From the NCBI GenBank assembly GCA_001048675.1, contig CCKK01000018.1, positions 186,001-250,000 on the forward strand: a stretch of DNA of 64,000 bases, written 5' to 3'. This DNA is from Vibrio diabolicus (lineage in GTDB: Bacteria; Pseudomonadota; Gammaproteobacteria; Enterobacterales; Vibrionaceae). The translations under genes and the position numbers were made by a program. Shown piece after piece: positions 49,501 to 59,010 of the stretch. Below the pieces are notes generated by a model that saw nothing but the letters and a program-made list of their open reading frames with translations, had not been told where the DNA came from and searched no databases. How positions within the stretch are numbered: the stretch's first letter is position 1; each line of letters starts with the position of its first letter.

Positions 49501-49702
49501 TTGGCCGAACTAATAAACGTTCGGCATCGACGGGAGAAATGCCTTGATGTCCAACGGAAACGTAGATAATAGGAATGGTAATATCAGGGCTCGATTCCTT
49601 GGGGATCGTGACGTAAGTAATGACACCGGCAATTAAAATCATCACTAATAATGTCAGCATGGTGCGAGCGCGGGATAACGCAGCATCAATCAGAGTGTAC
49701 AT
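46598..49702 (-). CDS. RND-family efflux permease
   Basis: 1034 aa, the usual length of AcrB-type permeases. N-terminal membrane helix (ARTMLTLLVMILIAGVITYVTIP), two large periplasmic loops, and TM4 with the proton-relay region ALIMAVGMLVDGAIVVTEFADRR. The periplasmic domain resembles the group of heavy-metal/other-substrate-like RND proteins in which vibrio VexM-type pumps fall; the substrate cannot be read from sequence. Follows its membrane-fusion partner by 9 nt. No outer-membrane factor is encoded nearby, so a shared TolC is implied. Confidence 0.92.
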   Translation of the reverse strand: MYTLIDAALSRARTMLTLLVMILIAGVITYVTIPKESSPDITIPIIYVSVGHQGISPVDAERLLVRPIEQELRSIEGVKEMTSVASEGHASVTLEFSVGVDLDKAMADVRDAVDLAKPKLPEDSDEPTVNEVTFASEEPVLTVVLYGTVPERTIVQIARTLRDRLESFRQVLEVEIAGDREDIVEIVVDPLLMESYGLDQADIYNLIALNNRVVAAGFVDTGYGRFSVKVPSVFDSLKDVLELPIKVNGKEVITFGDVATVRRAFRDPESFARLDGESAIVLDVKKRAGENIIETVELVKEVLAQGQQRAEWPDNLQVKYTWDQSDDVKLMLSDLQNNILSAIILVVIVIIAILGVRTALLVGISIPGSFLTGLLVLSVFGLTVNIVVLFALIMAVGMLVDGAIVVTEFADRRMQEGTPRKEAYRDAAKRMAWPITASTATTLAAFAPLLFWPDITGEFMKYLPLTLIATLAASLMMALLFVPVIGGIIGKPQVVNQKAQREMVELHNGNFEKATGITKLYFQTLSVAIRHPWKVLLSAILLAAGVGFTYNKAGLGAEFFPEVDPAFFTVKVRSYGDLSIHEKDVVMREIEKVMLGHDEFESVYTRTGSSDNGDEIGQIQITPVDWQYRRKVKTIIEELKETTDRFYGVELEYKFPDAGPPVEHDLVIEVSSRNLSVSALDEAAKKVRHWADGNPALTNLSDTTNKEGIDWQIDIQRDDASRFAADATLVGNTVQFVTNGLKIGDYLPDDADEEVDILVRYPQDKRDIGRFDQLRVKTAAGLVPITNFAQIKPDHKQDTIRRVDGHRVINIKADMVEGYNLALELPKITAGMEQLDLPEGIEYKIRGQNEEQENSSAFLQNAFIVALGVMALILITQFNSFYQAFLILSAVLFSTVGVFAGLLIFQKPFGIIMSGIGVIALAGIVVNNNIVLIDTYNQMRKRGLEKSEAILRTGVQRLRPVLLTTVTTILGLLPMVLEMNIDLVNQKVEFGAPSTQWWSQLATAVAGGLAFATLLTLVLTPCLLMLGREHHSEK

Positions 49703-49711
49703 AAGTGCTCC

Positions 49712-50830
49712 TTACTGCTCACTAGCCGCTTCAACAACTACGTCATCAACTTTGTTGGCCAGTACCTGATCGCCATCGCGTACAAAACCTTGCCCCAGCA
49801 CGATAATATCGGCTCGCTCTCCTAACCCAGAGAGCCAAACACCATCATCCTCGGCCTTAACGAGCTGAATCGGAACAAATTCCACATGCTCATTACGCAG
49901 TGTTTTAACACCTAAATTACCTTCTTCATCGAGTGCTAGCATTGCAGCCGTAATCTTTACCGCTAACACTTCACTCAACGGCAACTGTACTTCAGCACTC
50001 ATACCGGCCGGAATTCTTGCGTCTTGGTTATCAATTTCGATTTCAATTGGAAAGGTGTTAGTAGAAGCAGAAGAAACACGCCCAATGTAGCGTACCCGAC
50101 CTTGATAATGCTGTTGGTTAATGGTTCTTACATCGGCTTGTAGGCCTTCCTTAAGGTATTGTATATGCCGCTCACTGACATCGGCTTCAATCACCAAAGT
50201 GTCCAAATCAATGACCGTCGCAATAGGATCGCCAATCCCTACAAAGTCGCCTAACTCAACAAAGTGGTGATCAACAATGCCATCGAATGGTGCTTTCACC
50301 TCGGTATTTCTTAATGCCGTTTGCACGTTGCTCAAATTCGCTCGAGCATCCACCAATGCCGCTTGTGCTGTCGCAAACGCAACTTCGCCCTGTAGTCCGC
50401 GACTTTTTAGCGATTTAGCTGCATTAAACTCTTTCTCTTTAACCAACAGCATCGCCTGAGCCCGCTTGAGCTGAATACCAAGATCGCGCTTGTCGATGCT
50501 TGCGATCACTTGCCCCTGCTTGACTGTTTGACCTTTTTCTATATTGAGGCTGACTATTTTACCCGCGACTTCAGCGCCAAGGCGCGCTTGACGATTGGGG
50601 GCAGTCCGTCCATACAGTTCGATGGTTTTACTTGTGGGTTCAGCAATAAAAGTGTCGAACATCACCTTTGCAAGTGGCGTGGTGTTCGTTGAAGAGGATG
50701 AAGAATTGAGATTATCATCTTGTGCTTTCAGTTGACCGATTGCCAGCCATGCAACAAGAAGCAATATGAGGATAAGAGATACTAGCCACGGGCGCTCGAC
50801 AATGCGACGTCCGAAAGACGATCCAGACAT
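49712..50830 (-). CDS. RND efflux membrane-fusion (periplasmic adaptor) protein
   Basis: 372 aa. Basic N-terminus and one membrane anchor (about 15-33, LVSLILILLLVAWLAIG), lipoyl/barrel-sandwich halves (GAEVAGKIVSLNIEKGQTVKQGQVIASID and VKAPFDGIVDHHFVELGDFVGIGDPI) flanking an alpha hairpin, then beta-barrel domain. Links the inner-membrane permease to TolC. First gene of the two-gene operon; an operator-like inverted repeat lies 44 nt upstream. Confidence 0.92.
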   Translation of the reverse strand: MSGSSFGRRIVERPWLVSLILILLLVAWLAIGQLKAQDDNLNSSSSSTNTTPLAKVMFDTFIAEPTSKTIELYGRTAPNRQARLGAEVAGKIVSLNIEKGQTVKQGQVIASIDKRDLGIQLKRAQAMLLVKEKEFNAAKSLKSRGLQGEVAFATAQAALVDARANLSNVQTALRNTEVKAPFDGIVDHHFVELGDFVGIGDPIATVIDLDTLVIEADVSERHIQYLKEGLQADVRTINQQHYQGRVRYIGRVSSASTNTFPIEIEIDNQDARIPAGMSAEVQLPLSEVLAVKITAAMLALDEEGNLGVKTLRNEHVEFVPIQLVKAEDDGVWLSGLGERADIIVLGQGFVRDGDQVLANKVDDVVVEAASEQ

Positions 50831-50873
50831 ATAAAGTCCTTTTTATTATTTCTCTGCATATTCTGCGAGAGCG

Positions 50874-50902
50874 ACTTTACGTGACATCCTTCTACGTAAA
50901 GT
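50874..50902. promoter_or_regulatory. Inverted repeat upstream of the RND operon
   Basis: Perfect 9-bp arms ACTTTACGT (50874-50882) and ACGTAAAGT (50894-50902) separated by 11 nt, arm centres 20 bp apart (two helical turns). It abuts the erpA terminator hairpin and lies in the expected RND promoter region, consistent with a dimeric repressor site; no regulator gene is adjacent. Confidence 0.55.
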
Positions 50903-50903
50903 T

Positions 50904-50924
50904 CAGGCAGCCACTGGCTGCCTG
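50904..50924 (-). terminator. erpA terminator
   Basis: Arms CAGGCAGCC / GGCTGCCTG with a 3-nt loop. The U-run after it is weak (AACTTT on the minus strand). Confidence 0.65.
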
Positions 50925-50935
50925 ATTAGTGTTAA

Positions 50936-51277
50936 TTACACACTGAACGATGCACCACAACCACATGTTGTCGTTGCATTTGGGTTGTTTACAAAGAAGC
51001 GCGCTCCTTCTAACCCTTCTGTGTAGTCAACAATGCCGCCAACGAGATATTGCAGACTCATAGGGTCTACAACCAGTGTTACACCACTGTTTACGATTGT
51101 CGTATCGCCTTCGTTTACATTTTCATCAAAAGTAAAGCCGTATTGGAAGCCGCTACAGCCGCCACCAGTAATGTATACGCGCAGTTTCAATGCTGGGTTT
51201 TCTTCTTCAGCAATCAATGCTTTAACGCGAGATGCTGCTGCGTCAGAAAAAGATAATGGTACGTTTACTTCGCTCAC
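50936..51277 (-). CDS. erpA: Iron-sulfur cluster insertion protein ErpA
   Basis: 113 aa from GTG 51277, preceded by GAGAGGT; homologues start at this point and the longer frame adds five residues without support. A-type carrier with the three conserved cysteines in [11 protein letters not shown] and the C-terminal [11 protein letters not shown]. Delivers 4Fe-4S clusters, for example to isoprenoid-pathway enzymes. Divergent from hemL. Confidence 0.95.
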   Translation of the reverse strand: MSEVNVPLSFSDAAASRVKALIAEEENPALKLRVYITGGGCSGFQYGFTFDENVNEGDTTIVNSGVTLVVDPMSLQYLVGGIVDYTEGLEGARFFVNNPNATTTCGCGASFSV

Positions 51278-51346
51278 GAAGACCTCTCTCACTCGTGTAA
51301 TGCGTCAAGCCTGAAGCAAGACGTCAAATTTGTGCTAATTGAGACG

Positions 51347-51375
51347 ATTATCCAATACCTGACAAACTCGTTCAA
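51347..51375 (-). promoter_or_regulatory. Predicted erpA promoter
   Basis: Minus strand: -35 TTGAAC (51370-51375), 17-nt spacer, -10 GATAAT (51347-51352). About 70 nt upstream of the erpA start codon. Confidence 0.6.
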
Positions 51376-51523
51376 GTATTCACCGCCGATTCTTTATAAC
51401 AGATGCGGATATATAAGATTACACTGCGAAACAACACATAAATTAAGCAAAACGTTTCTAACTTGATTATAGCTAGGTACAATGCGCTCCACTTGGTCCG
51501 AGCAATCAAAAGAGGATAACCCC

Positions 51524-52819
51524 ATGACCAAATCATCAGAGCTGTATCAAAAAGCTCAGCAAACCATCCCTGGCGGTGTCAATTCACCAGTTCGTGCATT
51601 CAACGGCGTTGGCGGCTCTCCGCTATTTATCGAACGAGCAGACGGTCCACTGATTTTTGATGCCGATGGTAAAGCGTACATTGATTACGTTGGCTCTTGG
51701 GGTCCAATGATTCTTGGCCACAACCACGCGGTTATCCGCGAAGCCGTCATTGACGCAGCACAACGTGGCCTCAGCTTCGGTGCGCCAACAGAACTTGAAA
51801 TCGCGATGGCAGAGTTAGTTTCTGAACTTGTTCCATCAATGGAGCAAATTCGCATGGTAAGTTCTGGTACCGAAGCGACTATGAGCGCGATTCGCCTTGC
51901 ACGTGGCTTCACTGGTCGCGACAAGATCATGAAGTTTGAAGGTTGTTACCATGGTCACGCAGACAGCTTACTAGTCAAAGCGGGCTCTGGTGCACTGACC
52001 CTTGGTCAACCAAGCTCTCCTGGCGTTCCTGCAGATTTTGCTAAGCACACGCTAACAGCAACATTCAACGACCTAGATTCTGTACGCGAGCTATTCGCTG
52101 CTAACAAAGGCGAAATCGCTTGTATCATCGTTGAGCCAGTTGCAGGCAACATGAACTGTATCCCACCAGTGGAAGGCTTCCACGAAGGTCTACGTGAAAT
52201 CTGTGATCAAGAAGGCGCTCTACTGATTTTTGATGAAGTAATGACAGGCTTCCGCGTGGCACTTGGTGGCGCACAAGCGCACTACAACATCAAGCCAGAC
52301 CTAACGACACTGGGTAAAGTGATCGGTGGTGGTATGCCAGTGGGTGCTTTTGGTGGTCGTAAAGAAGTAATGCAATACGTTGCGCCAACGGGTCCGGTTT
52401 ACCAAGCAGGTACGCTTTCTGGCAACCCTGTCGCAATGGCTGCAGGCTATGCATGTTTGAACCTTCTAAAAGAAGAAGGCAACGAAAAACGCCTAGCTTC
52501 AAAAACCAAACAACTAGCAGATGGCTTTAAGTCTCTAGCAGAGAAACACGGTATTCCTCTGGTTGTGAACCAAGTGGGCGGCATGTTTGGCTTCTTCTTC
52601 ACTGACCAAGAAAAAGTGACTTGCTACGAAGACGTAACGAAGTGCGATGTGGAACGCTTCAAGCGCTTCTTCCACTTAATGCTCAAACACGGTGTCTACC
52701 TAGCGCCTTCAGCGTTCGAAGCGAGCTTTACTTCCCTTGCTCACGGTTCAAAAGAAATCGATGCCACGCTAGAAGCGGCTGACCGCTGTTTTGCAACTCT
52801 TGCAGAAGAAGCAAAATAA
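51524..52819 (+). CDS. hemL: Glutamate-1-semialdehyde 2,1-aminomutase HemL
   Basis: 431 aa from ATG 51524, chosen because AGAGGA lies 7-8 nt upstream and homologues begin [13 protein letters not shown]. Makes 5-aminolevulinate for haem synthesis. PLP lysine is K265 in [33 protein letters not shown] and FDEVMTGFR are all conserved. A -10 like TACAAT lies at 51478-51483. Divergent from erpA. Confidence 0.96.
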   Translation: MTKSSELYQKAQQTIPGGVNSPVRAFNGVGGSPLFIERADGPLIFDADGKAYIDYVGSWGPMILGHNHAVIREAVIDAAQRGLSFGAPTELEIAMAELVSELVPSMEQIRMVSSGTEATMSAIRLARGFTGRDKIMKFEGCYHGHADSLLVKAGSGALTLGQPSSPGVPADFAKHTLTATFNDLDSVRELFAANKGEIACIIVEPVAGNMNCIPPVEGFHEGLREICDQEGALLIFDEVMTGFRVALGGAQAHYNIKPDLTTLGKVIGGGMPVGAFGGRKEVMQYVAPTGPVYQAGTLSGNPVAMAAGYACLNLLKEEGNEKRLASKTKQLADGFKSLAEKHGIPLVVNQVGGMFGFFFTDQEKVTCYEDVTKCDVERFKRFFHLMLKHGVYLAPSAFEASFTSLAHGSKEIDATLEAADRCFATLAEEAK

Positions 52820-52847
52820 TCGCTTAAAAGCTGCGATAACTAATTTA

Positions 52848-52874
52848 AAAAAGGACCATCACGGTCCTTTTTTA
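52848..52874. terminator. Bidirectional terminator after hemL
   Basis: AAAAAAGGACC-ATCAC-GGTCCTTTTTT-type hairpin. Its right edge overlaps the stop codon of the minus-strand small gene that ends here. Confidence 0.85.
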
Positions 52875-52988
52875 TTGCCAATTCAATATAACCAATACTG
52901 CTAAAACACCAATAACAATGCCAAACCACGGTATTCGTTTGGCTTTTTTCTCGGTTTGACACTTTTTATCACCGTTGCAACAACCCAT
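52872..52988 (-). CDS. Small single-pass membrane protein, 38 aa
   Basis: ATG 52988 to TAA at 52872-52874. Sequence layout: Cys-rich start MGCCNGDKKCQ (three cysteines), a basic stretch, then one membrane helix WFGIVIGVLAVLVILNW and stop. Preceded by AGAGATGAA. Coding character is supported by the clean amphipathic-to-helix design and absence of rare codons. Too short for most gene finders. The function is unknown; the CC/C cluster before a membrane anchor suggests metal or cofactor contact or lipid modification, but this is speculation. Confidence 0.7.
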   Translation of the reverse strand: MGCCNGDKKCQTEKKAKRIPWFGIVIGVLAVLVILNWQ

Positions 52989-53165
52989 AGTTCATCTCTT
53001 GATTGATAACCGACTGATTTGTGGTCATTATAACAAGGTATATTGCTCTGCTCTAATTCGGCATTGTCATAAGCTTGAAAGAGTTAAGAGTGCAAAGTAA
53101 TAAAGGTTCAACGCCATCTTTGAAGGCGCAAACCGTAAACGTCACCTGTAAGTTGGACTAATCTC

Positions 53166-54251
53166 ATGCCAAATAATGTAAAAATAACGTCGAGTCACCG
53201 AGTGCTAATGGTCGCTTTACTCGCCGCTGCTTTTGCTTGCTACTTATTGGTTGAGCCATACATCAATTCCATTGTGATGGCTTTTATCATTTCTTTGCTC
53301 ATGTTTCCGGTACACGAATGGTTTGAGCGAAAAATTCCCAAGCACCCCAATATGGCCGCACTGCTGTCATGTGTCGTCTTGACGTTTATTATCGTTATAC
53401 CACTGCTATTTGTGTTTGCAGCCATTGTTCAACAAGGCTCTGTTTTTTCACAAAATACGTACAACTGGGTCACGAATGGCGGCATCCAAGATATATTCCA
53501 ACATCCTTTCGTTATCAAAGGTTTAGCTATAGTTAATGAGTACTTACCTTTCGATAAAATCGAGCCAAAAGCCATTGCGGAAAAAATTGGTCAATTTGCT
53601 ACATCGTTTGGCTCTAACCTAGTTGCTATCAGCGCCAAGATTTTAGGAGACGCCACCAACTTCCTAATGAACTTCTTCCTGATGCTGTTTGTGCTGTTTT
53701 TTCTGCTTCGTGACCACGACAAAATTATCTCTGCGATTCGTCATATTCTGCCACTCTCACGTAGCCAAGAAGACCGCATATTGACAGAGATAGAGCAAGT
53801 TTCTAAATCAGCCGTGATGGGCTCATTCATGACAGCGATTGCTCAAGGTCTGGCTGGCGGTATCGGTATGTGGCTTGCTGGCTTCCCGGGGTTATTCTGG
53901 GGAACGATGATGGGCTTTGCATCATTCATCCCAGTGGTCGGAACCGCACTAATCTGGATTCCTGCAGCGGCGTACTTGTTCTTAACAGGCGATATGACTT
54001 GGGCTATCTTCTTGACGGTGTGGAGTGTGGTCGTCGTTGGTTCTATTGATAACCTATTGCGTCCGCTGCTAATGCAAGGCAGCGCAGGTATGAACACCCT
54101 AATGATTTTCTTCTCGTTACTGGGTGGTCTGCACCTGTTTGGATTGATCGGCCTGATTTACGGTCCACTGATTTTTGCCGTGACAATGGTACTGTTTAAT
54201 ATCTACGAAGAAGAATTCAAAGACTTCCTCAACCAGCAAGACAACAGCTAG
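53166..54251 (+). CDS. AI-2E (PerM) family membrane transporter
   Basis: 361 aa with about eight membrane segments: two near the N-terminus, a cytoplasm/periplasm-exposed middle (about 85-150) and a C-terminal helical bundle containing the family motif near GLIYGPLIFAVTMVLFNIYEEEF. Family members have been linked to AI-2 export, Na+/H+ antiport or unknown solutes, so no substrate is assigned. Alone between hemL and rsmC with its own terminator. Confidence 0.85.
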   Translation: MPNNVKITSSHRVLMVALLAAAFACYLLVEPYINSIVMAFIISLLMFPVHEWFERKIPKHPNMAALLSCVVLTFIIVIPLLFVFAAIVQQGSVFSQNTYNWVTNGGIQDIFQHPFVIKGLAIVNEYLPFDKIEPKAIAEKIGQFATSFGSNLVAISAKILGDATNFLMNFFLMLFVLFFLLRDHDKIISAIRHILPLSRSQEDRILTEIEQVSKSAVMGSFMTAIAQGLAGGIGMWLAGFPGLFWGTMMGFASFIPVVGTALIWIPAAAYLFLTGDMTWAIFLTVWSVVVVGSIDNLLRPLLMQGSAGMNTLMIFFSLLGGLHLFGLIGLIYGPLIFAVTMVLFNIYEEEFKDFLNQQDNS

Positions 54252-54273
54252 TCACAGCTTAATCACTTCAAGC

Positions 54274-54304
54274 TTGGGGCAGATTGTGCGAAAATCTGCC
54301 CCAA
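54274..54304 (+). terminator. Terminator after the AI-2E family gene
   Basis: TTGGGGCAGATT and AATCTGCCCCAA pair perfectly (12 bp) followed by TTATTT. Confidence 0.85.
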
Positions 54305-54326
54305 TTATTTCTGATGAACCCAATTT

Positions 54327-55352
54327 ATGTCTGCTTATATCGCTCCTAGCCAAATAGCTCAGCGTCAGCTCGAGTACTTCAACGGAAAACATGTTTTAGT
54401 TGCAGGTGAAGTCGAAGATCTCTTTCCACTTGAACTGACCAAACACTGTGAATCTGTGGAAGTCTTCACTTCAAACTACAGCTTCTACCGTCAAATTCGC
54501 ACTCATAACAAGGTTAAAAGCCATTTTGGTTCTGAGTTTAATACTGAGACACAAGCAGACATGGTGCTTTTGTACTGGCCTAAAGCCAAAGCCGAAGCCG
54601 AATACCTTCTGGCGATGTTGATGGCGAAACTAGGCGTGAACACTGAAATTGTAGTGGTTGGCGAAAACCGCTCAGGTGTTAAAAGCATCGAGAAGATGTT
54701 CAAAGAGTATGGCCCGGTCAATAAATACGATTCCGCTCGTCGTTGTTCATTTTACTGGGGCACTTGCCTCAATGAACCAAAGCCGTTCAATCAAGCAGAC
54801 TGGTTTAAAACCTATACGGTCACACTTGGTGAGCAATCACTGACTGTTAAGAGTTTGCCTGGAGTATTCAGTCATGGCGAATTCGATTTAGGTAGCCGCC
54901 TATTACTCGAAACCCTACCTACTCTATCAGGTAAAGTCCTCGACTTTGGATGTGGTGCTGGGGTGTTAGGTGCTTTCATGGCAAAAGCCAATCCGGAAAT
55001 TGCGATTGAGATGTGTGACATTAACGCGTATGCCATCACATCGAGTCAAGCCACACTAAAAGCCAATGGATTAACCGGCCATGTATTCGCCTCTGATATT
55101 TACTCAGACACTGCCGACGATTATCGTTTTATCATCAGTAACCCACCTTTCCACAGTGGTTTGGATACGAACTACAACGCAGCAGAAACACTATTGGGTC
55201 AGGCTCCAAAGTATCTCGATAACCATGGTGAAATGATCATTGTCGCGAATAGCTTCTTAAAATATCCACCAATTATTGAGCGAGCGTTTAATAATTGCGA
55301 GACGCTAAATAAGACCAATAAGTTTTCTATCTACTACGCGAAAAAGTCATAA
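54327..55352 (+). CDS. rsmC: 16S rRNA G1207 N2-methyltransferase RsmC
   Basis: 341 aa, RsmC length. Two tandem methyltransferase-like halves; the catalytic C-terminal half carries the SAM motif [13 protein letters not shown] and NPPFHSG (N2-guanine signature). Methylates G1207 of 16S rRNA. The start ATG is 23 nt after the preceding terminator. Confidence 0.95.
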   Translation: MSAYIAPSQIAQRQLEYFNGKHVLVAGEVEDLFPLELTKHCESVEVFTSNYSFYRQIRTHNKVKSHFGSEFNTETQADMVLLYWPKAKAEAEYLLAMLMAKLGVNTEIVVVGENRSGVKSIEKMFKEYGPVNKYDSARRCSFYWGTCLNEPKPFNQADWFKTYTVTLGEQSLTVKSLPGVFSHGEFDLGSRLLLETLPTLSGKVLDFGCGAGVLGAFMAKANPEIAIEMCDINAYAITSSQATLKANGLTGHVFASDIYSDTADDYRFIISNPPFHSGLDTNYNAAETLLGQAPKYLDNHGEMIIVANSFLKYPPIIERAFNNCETLNKTNKFSIYYAKKS

Positions 55353-55360
55353 TCTTCCCT

Positions 55361-55389
55361 CGCGCAGGTACAAACCTGCGCGATTTTTT
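55361..55389 (+). terminator. rsmC terminator
   Basis: CGCGCAGGT-ACAA-ACCTGCGCG followed by ATTTTTT. Confidence 0.92.
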
Positions 55390-55509
55390 CTCAAAAACTC
55401 AACACTCATAAGAAAAACTGCGTCACCCTGCACGCTTTACAACTAACTTTCTTGTCAAAGAAAAAAAACTCGTTAATTTTGTTAATTCTATCTAGTTGAA
55501 CATCTTATC

Positions 55510-55524
55510 CGTTTTTAACGAGAA
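55510..55524 (+). promoter_or_regulatory. 15-mer upstream of chiS shared with the chitin-uptake promoter
   Basis: CGTTTTTAACGAGAA occurs here, 55 nt before chiS, and again identically at 59501-59515 upstream of the chitin-binding protein gene. Confidence 0.5.
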
Positions 55525-55578
55525 CCTCGGCAGCGAAGTACATTTTAGAACTGCCCTTTATGAGTTGTAATCTTATCC

Positions 55579-58500
55579 ATGTTTAAATTCTACAAAAAAC
55601 AGAAATTTAAGCGCCTTCAGAGTACACTGATGACCGCATTTCTGGTGCTCAGTATCACACCTCTTACTATTACTGCGATCTTTTTCCTACAGTCCCACAG
55701 TAAAGATCTGCAAGAACAAAGCACCTCACACTTGTTGTCTGTTCGAGATACAAAACAACAGCAAATTATCGACTACTTTGAGGCGCGGGAAACCGAAGTC
55801 ATGGGCTTTGTGCGCTCTGAACTGGCTTACGCCAGTGGTGGTCGATTCTACGGTCTCGTCAATGCTTTTAGTCGTTTAGGTAATGACATTGAAGAATCTC
55901 GTAAAAATGCCCAACAGCGCTACATTGAAGGCAGCGGAGATCAAATCAAAACGTCAACGTTACCCGAGTCTTCCAACTATGTCGGAAGTGAACGTTACCG
56001 ACTCTTACATAAACGTTACCACTGGGCCTACTTGGAGCTCCTCAAGCGCTCTGATTTTAATGATATTTTGCTGGTCGATATCAACGGTAATGTCACCTAC
56101 TCGATCAACAAAGACGATAACTACGGAACAAACTTATTATCAGGCCCCTACAAAGACTCAGCACTTGGCAAAACCTTCAAGCGTCTAGCTGATGACGTCA
56201 CTGAACGCCGTAAGGTGAATGAAGACTACACCCCTGTGATTGTGTCTGATTTCGAACTGGAAGGTGGTAAACAAGTCGCTTGGTTAGGTGCTCCAATTGT
56301 TCAGCAAGGCTACCTACACAGCTATGCTATGTTCCGCTTACCAAATAATGGCATCACGAAGTTAGCCGCAGACGCCAACCGAGAGTCATCCATTAACACC
56401 TTACTGGTTGGAAATGATCACCAACCTCGCACAATTAACACCAAGCAAGATGACATTAAGAACAGCTTAGAAGTGATCGATAAAGCACTCTCTGGTGCAT
56501 TTGGCGTCGGCACTTACACGAACGGTTTAGGTGAAGAGATCATCGCTGCTTATGCACCGATTGAAACGCGTGGTGTTATTTGGGCACTCGTCGTGCAATT
56601 ACCAGAAAACGAAGCTTTCGCTCGTATTCATCAACTAGAAAAACTGTTTGTTATCGCCATGCTGATCGCCATCATTCTAGTGGTAATCGCTTCCCATTAT
56701 TTATCAAACTTTATTACTTCTCCGTTGCTGAAGTTAACTTGGGCTGCCGAAAAAGTGTCTGCCGGAGATCTTGATGACACCACCTTTAATACGGTTCGCA
56801 AAGATGAAATTGGCCGTCTTGCGCTGAGTTTTGAACGAATGCAGCGCTCTATTCGAGAGAAAATTCAAACCATTAAGAAGCAAAATGAAGAGCTCGAGAG
56901 CAACATCCAGATCATTCAAAAACAAAATGATGAACTGCAATTGGCCGATAAACTTAAAGATGAGTTCTTAGCCACCACTTCTCATGAACTCCGCACACCA
57001 TTGCACGGCATGGTCGGAATCGCTGAGACCTTAGCGTCCGGCGCTAACGGTGCTATCCCTGCTAGCCAAAAATATCAGCTTGATATCATCATTAAAAGTG
57101 GGCAACGTCTCGCAAACCTTGTTGATGACTTATTGGATTATCATAAAATGCGTTACGGAAGCATGGATATCCAGAAGTCAGCGGTGAGTTTAGCCAGTGC
57201 AACGCGACTGGTACTAGAGCTTTCCAGTCATTTACTCGGAAATAAAACCATCCGTATCATCAACCAAGTACCAGCGGATTTGAAAGCGGTGTCTGCCGAT
57301 CCTCAACGCCTTGAACAAGTGTTATATAACCTGATCGGTAATGCGATTAAGTACACCTCAGAAGGTAAAATCGTTATCTCAGCCAATGTGGTTGATGATC
57401 ATGTTCGTGTGCAAGTTGTGGATACTGGGCAAGGTATTCCCGCAGAACATCTTGAGCATATTTTCGAACCACTTATCCAAGCAGGACAAGACGCAAGTCG
57501 CTATCGTCAAGGTGCGGGGCTCGGGCTTTCGATTAGCCGTCAATTGATTGAGTTGATGGGTGGCTCGTTATACGTCAGCAGCCAGCCTATGGTCGGCACC
57601 ACCTTCAGTTTCACGTTACCACTTGCCAGTGAAGAAGAGATCCAAACAACTCAAACCCTTGCAGCGCACGGACACTTCCAGATTCCTGAAATCGATGTAG
57701 AGAACAATGAAGACTTATCACTGCCAGAGAATCCAGACGGCCCGTTACTGTATGTCGCTGACGATGAACCAGTAAACCTGCGTGTGCTTGAGAGCTTCTT
57801 ACGTTTAGAGGGCTATCGCGTACGTACCGTCTCTGATGGACCAGAAACATTAGCACTCGTTGAGCAGGAAAAACCGGAACTCCTGTTATTGGATATCATG
57901 ATGCCAGGCATGAGCGGCTATCAAGTCTGCAGTGAATTACGTGAAACTTATGACCATGCCGAGCTACCTATCATTATGCTCACCGCGCTTAGTCAAACAG
58001 AAGATCGTGTACGAGGCTTTGAAGCAGGAGCCAACGACTATTTATCTAAACCATTCAATAAACAAGAGCTAGCTGCGCGCATCCAAGCGCACTTAACGGC
58101 AAGCCAAGCTGAAATGCGCCACATGGAGAATAAGATACTTGAATCTGAACTTCGCCAACGAGCGGCTGTAGAGGCAAGCTTATTAGAAACTCAAGGGCGA
58201 TTGTTGGAACAACTGGAATCGGCTCCTGAAGCGATTATCTGTTTGCGTGAAGATAAGCGTATTCGGTTTGCTAATGAAGCTGCTTGCAAGCTATTCAAGC
58301 GTAACTTAGAACAATTAAAACGTTCATCTGCCGATGAGTTGATTGCACCTAAGTATCTGACCGTCAAACAACCTCATTACTGTGGCAAGATTGATATCTA
58401 TATTGAAGATATTCGTCAAAACATCGAAGCAGACATTCTTAAACTACCTGAAGGCTCAGGCTTAGATGTCATGTATATCTTTAATGTTGGCGGAGGAGCC

Positions 58501-58965
58501 AATGCCGCTCGCATACACAACCTAGAAACCGCAGTAGAGGTGCTTTCAAGTTATGCTTTTGATGGCGATAAAGACCAGCTGCAGAAGCTGAAAGAACTCG
58601 GTGGAGAGTTTACACGGCTTGCAGACAAAGCGCTTGGTAACAAAAAAGACAAACAAGAGCTAATGCGAGAAATTCTGGTCGACGCAATGACACACGCCTT
58701 AGAGTATTGGGAGTCAGTCACTGGTGAAAGTAAATTCGCATTTGCCGAACAAAGTGGCTTATGGCGCGTTTATCTTGACCGTAGCACTCTGCAAACACGC
58801 ACTTTGGATAAATACATGCGTATAGAAACTCTGCCGAAAACGCCACGTTGGAGAACGGTGTTGAGCTCAATAGAATTCATCCTTGAACACTGTAAAGAAC
58901 AGAGTCCTGAGCGTGCATACATCGAAGCTCAACGAGATAAACTACAGCGACTGTTGACCAGCTAA
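55579..58965 (+). CDS. chiS: Chitin-sensing hybrid regulator ChiS
   Basis: 1128 aa, against about 1129 for V. cholerae ChiS. TM1 about 17-36, periplasmic sensing region to about 355, TM2 about 356-376, HAMP, coiled coil, HisKA with H469 (TSHELRTPLHG), HATPase with N, G1 and G2 boxes (NLIGNAIKYT, DTGQGIP, GAGLGLSIS), receiver with D772 (LLLLDIMMPGMSG), a PAS-like region (about 880-930) and a C-terminal domain of the type shown in V. cholerae to bind DNA. H469 and D772 fall at the same positions as the V. cholerae phosphorylation residues. In that species periplasmic CBP inhibits ChiS until chitin oligosaccharide binds, and ChiS then activates the chb operon, which is the next operon here. Confidence 0.93.
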   Translation: MFKFYKKQKFKRLQSTLMTAFLVLSITPLTITAIFFLQSHSKDLQEQSTSHLLSVRDTKQQQIIDYFEARETEVMGFVRSELAYASGGRFYGLVNAFSRLGNDIEESRKNAQQRYIEGSGDQIKTSTLPESSNYVGSERYRLLHKRYHWAYLELLKRSDFNDILLVDINGNVTYSINKDDNYGTNLLSGPYKDSALGKTFKRLADDVTERRKVNEDYTPVIVSDFELEGGKQVAWLGAPIVQQGYLHSYAMFRLPNNGITKLAADANRESSINTLLVGNDHQPRTINTKQDDIKNSLEVIDKALSGAFGVGTYTNGLGEEIIAAYAPIETRGVIWALVVQLPENEAFARIHQLEKLFVIAMLIAIILVVIASHYLSNFITSPLLKLTWAAEKVSAGDLDDTTFNTVRKDEIGRLALSFERMQRSIREKIQTIKKQNEELESNIQIIQKQNDELQLADKLKDEFLATTSHELRTPLHGMVGIAETLASGANGAIPASQKYQLDIIIKSGQRLANLVDDLLDYHKMRYGSMDIQKSAVSLASATRLVLELSSHLLGNKTIRIINQVPADLKAVSADPQRLEQVLYNLIGNAIKYTSEGKIVISANVVDDHVRVQVVDTGQGIPAEHLEHIFEPLIQAGQDASRYRQGAGLGLSISRQLIELMGGSLYVSSQPMVGTTFSFTLPLASEEEIQTTQTLAAHGHFQIPEIDVENNEDLSLPENPDGPLLYVADDEPVNLRVLESFLRLEGYRVRTVSDGPETLALVEQEKPELLLLDIMMPGMSGYQVCSELRETYDHAELPIIMLTALSQTEDRVRGFEAGANDYLSKPFNKQELAARIQAHLTASQAEMRHMENKILESELRQRAAVEASLLETQGRLLEQLESAPEAIICLREDKRIRFANEAACKLFKRNLEQLKRSSADELIAPKYLTVKQPHYCGKIDIYIEDIRQNIEADILKLPEGSGLDVMYIFNVGGGANAARIHNLETAVEVLSSYAFDGDKDQLQKLKELGGEFTRLADKALGNKKDKQELMREILVDAMTHALEYWESVTGESKFAFAEQSGLWRVYLDRSTLQTRTLDKYMRIETLPKTPRWRTVLSSIEFILEHCKEQSPERAYIEAQRDKLQRLLTS

Positions 58966-58981
58966 TACCTATCAAAAAACT

Positions 58982-59010
58982 AGCCCAGCGCATACGCTGG
59001 GCTTTTTATT
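58982..59010 (+). terminator. chiS terminator
   Basis: AGCCCAGCG-CATA-CGCTGGGCT followed by TTTTATT. Confidence 0.92.
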
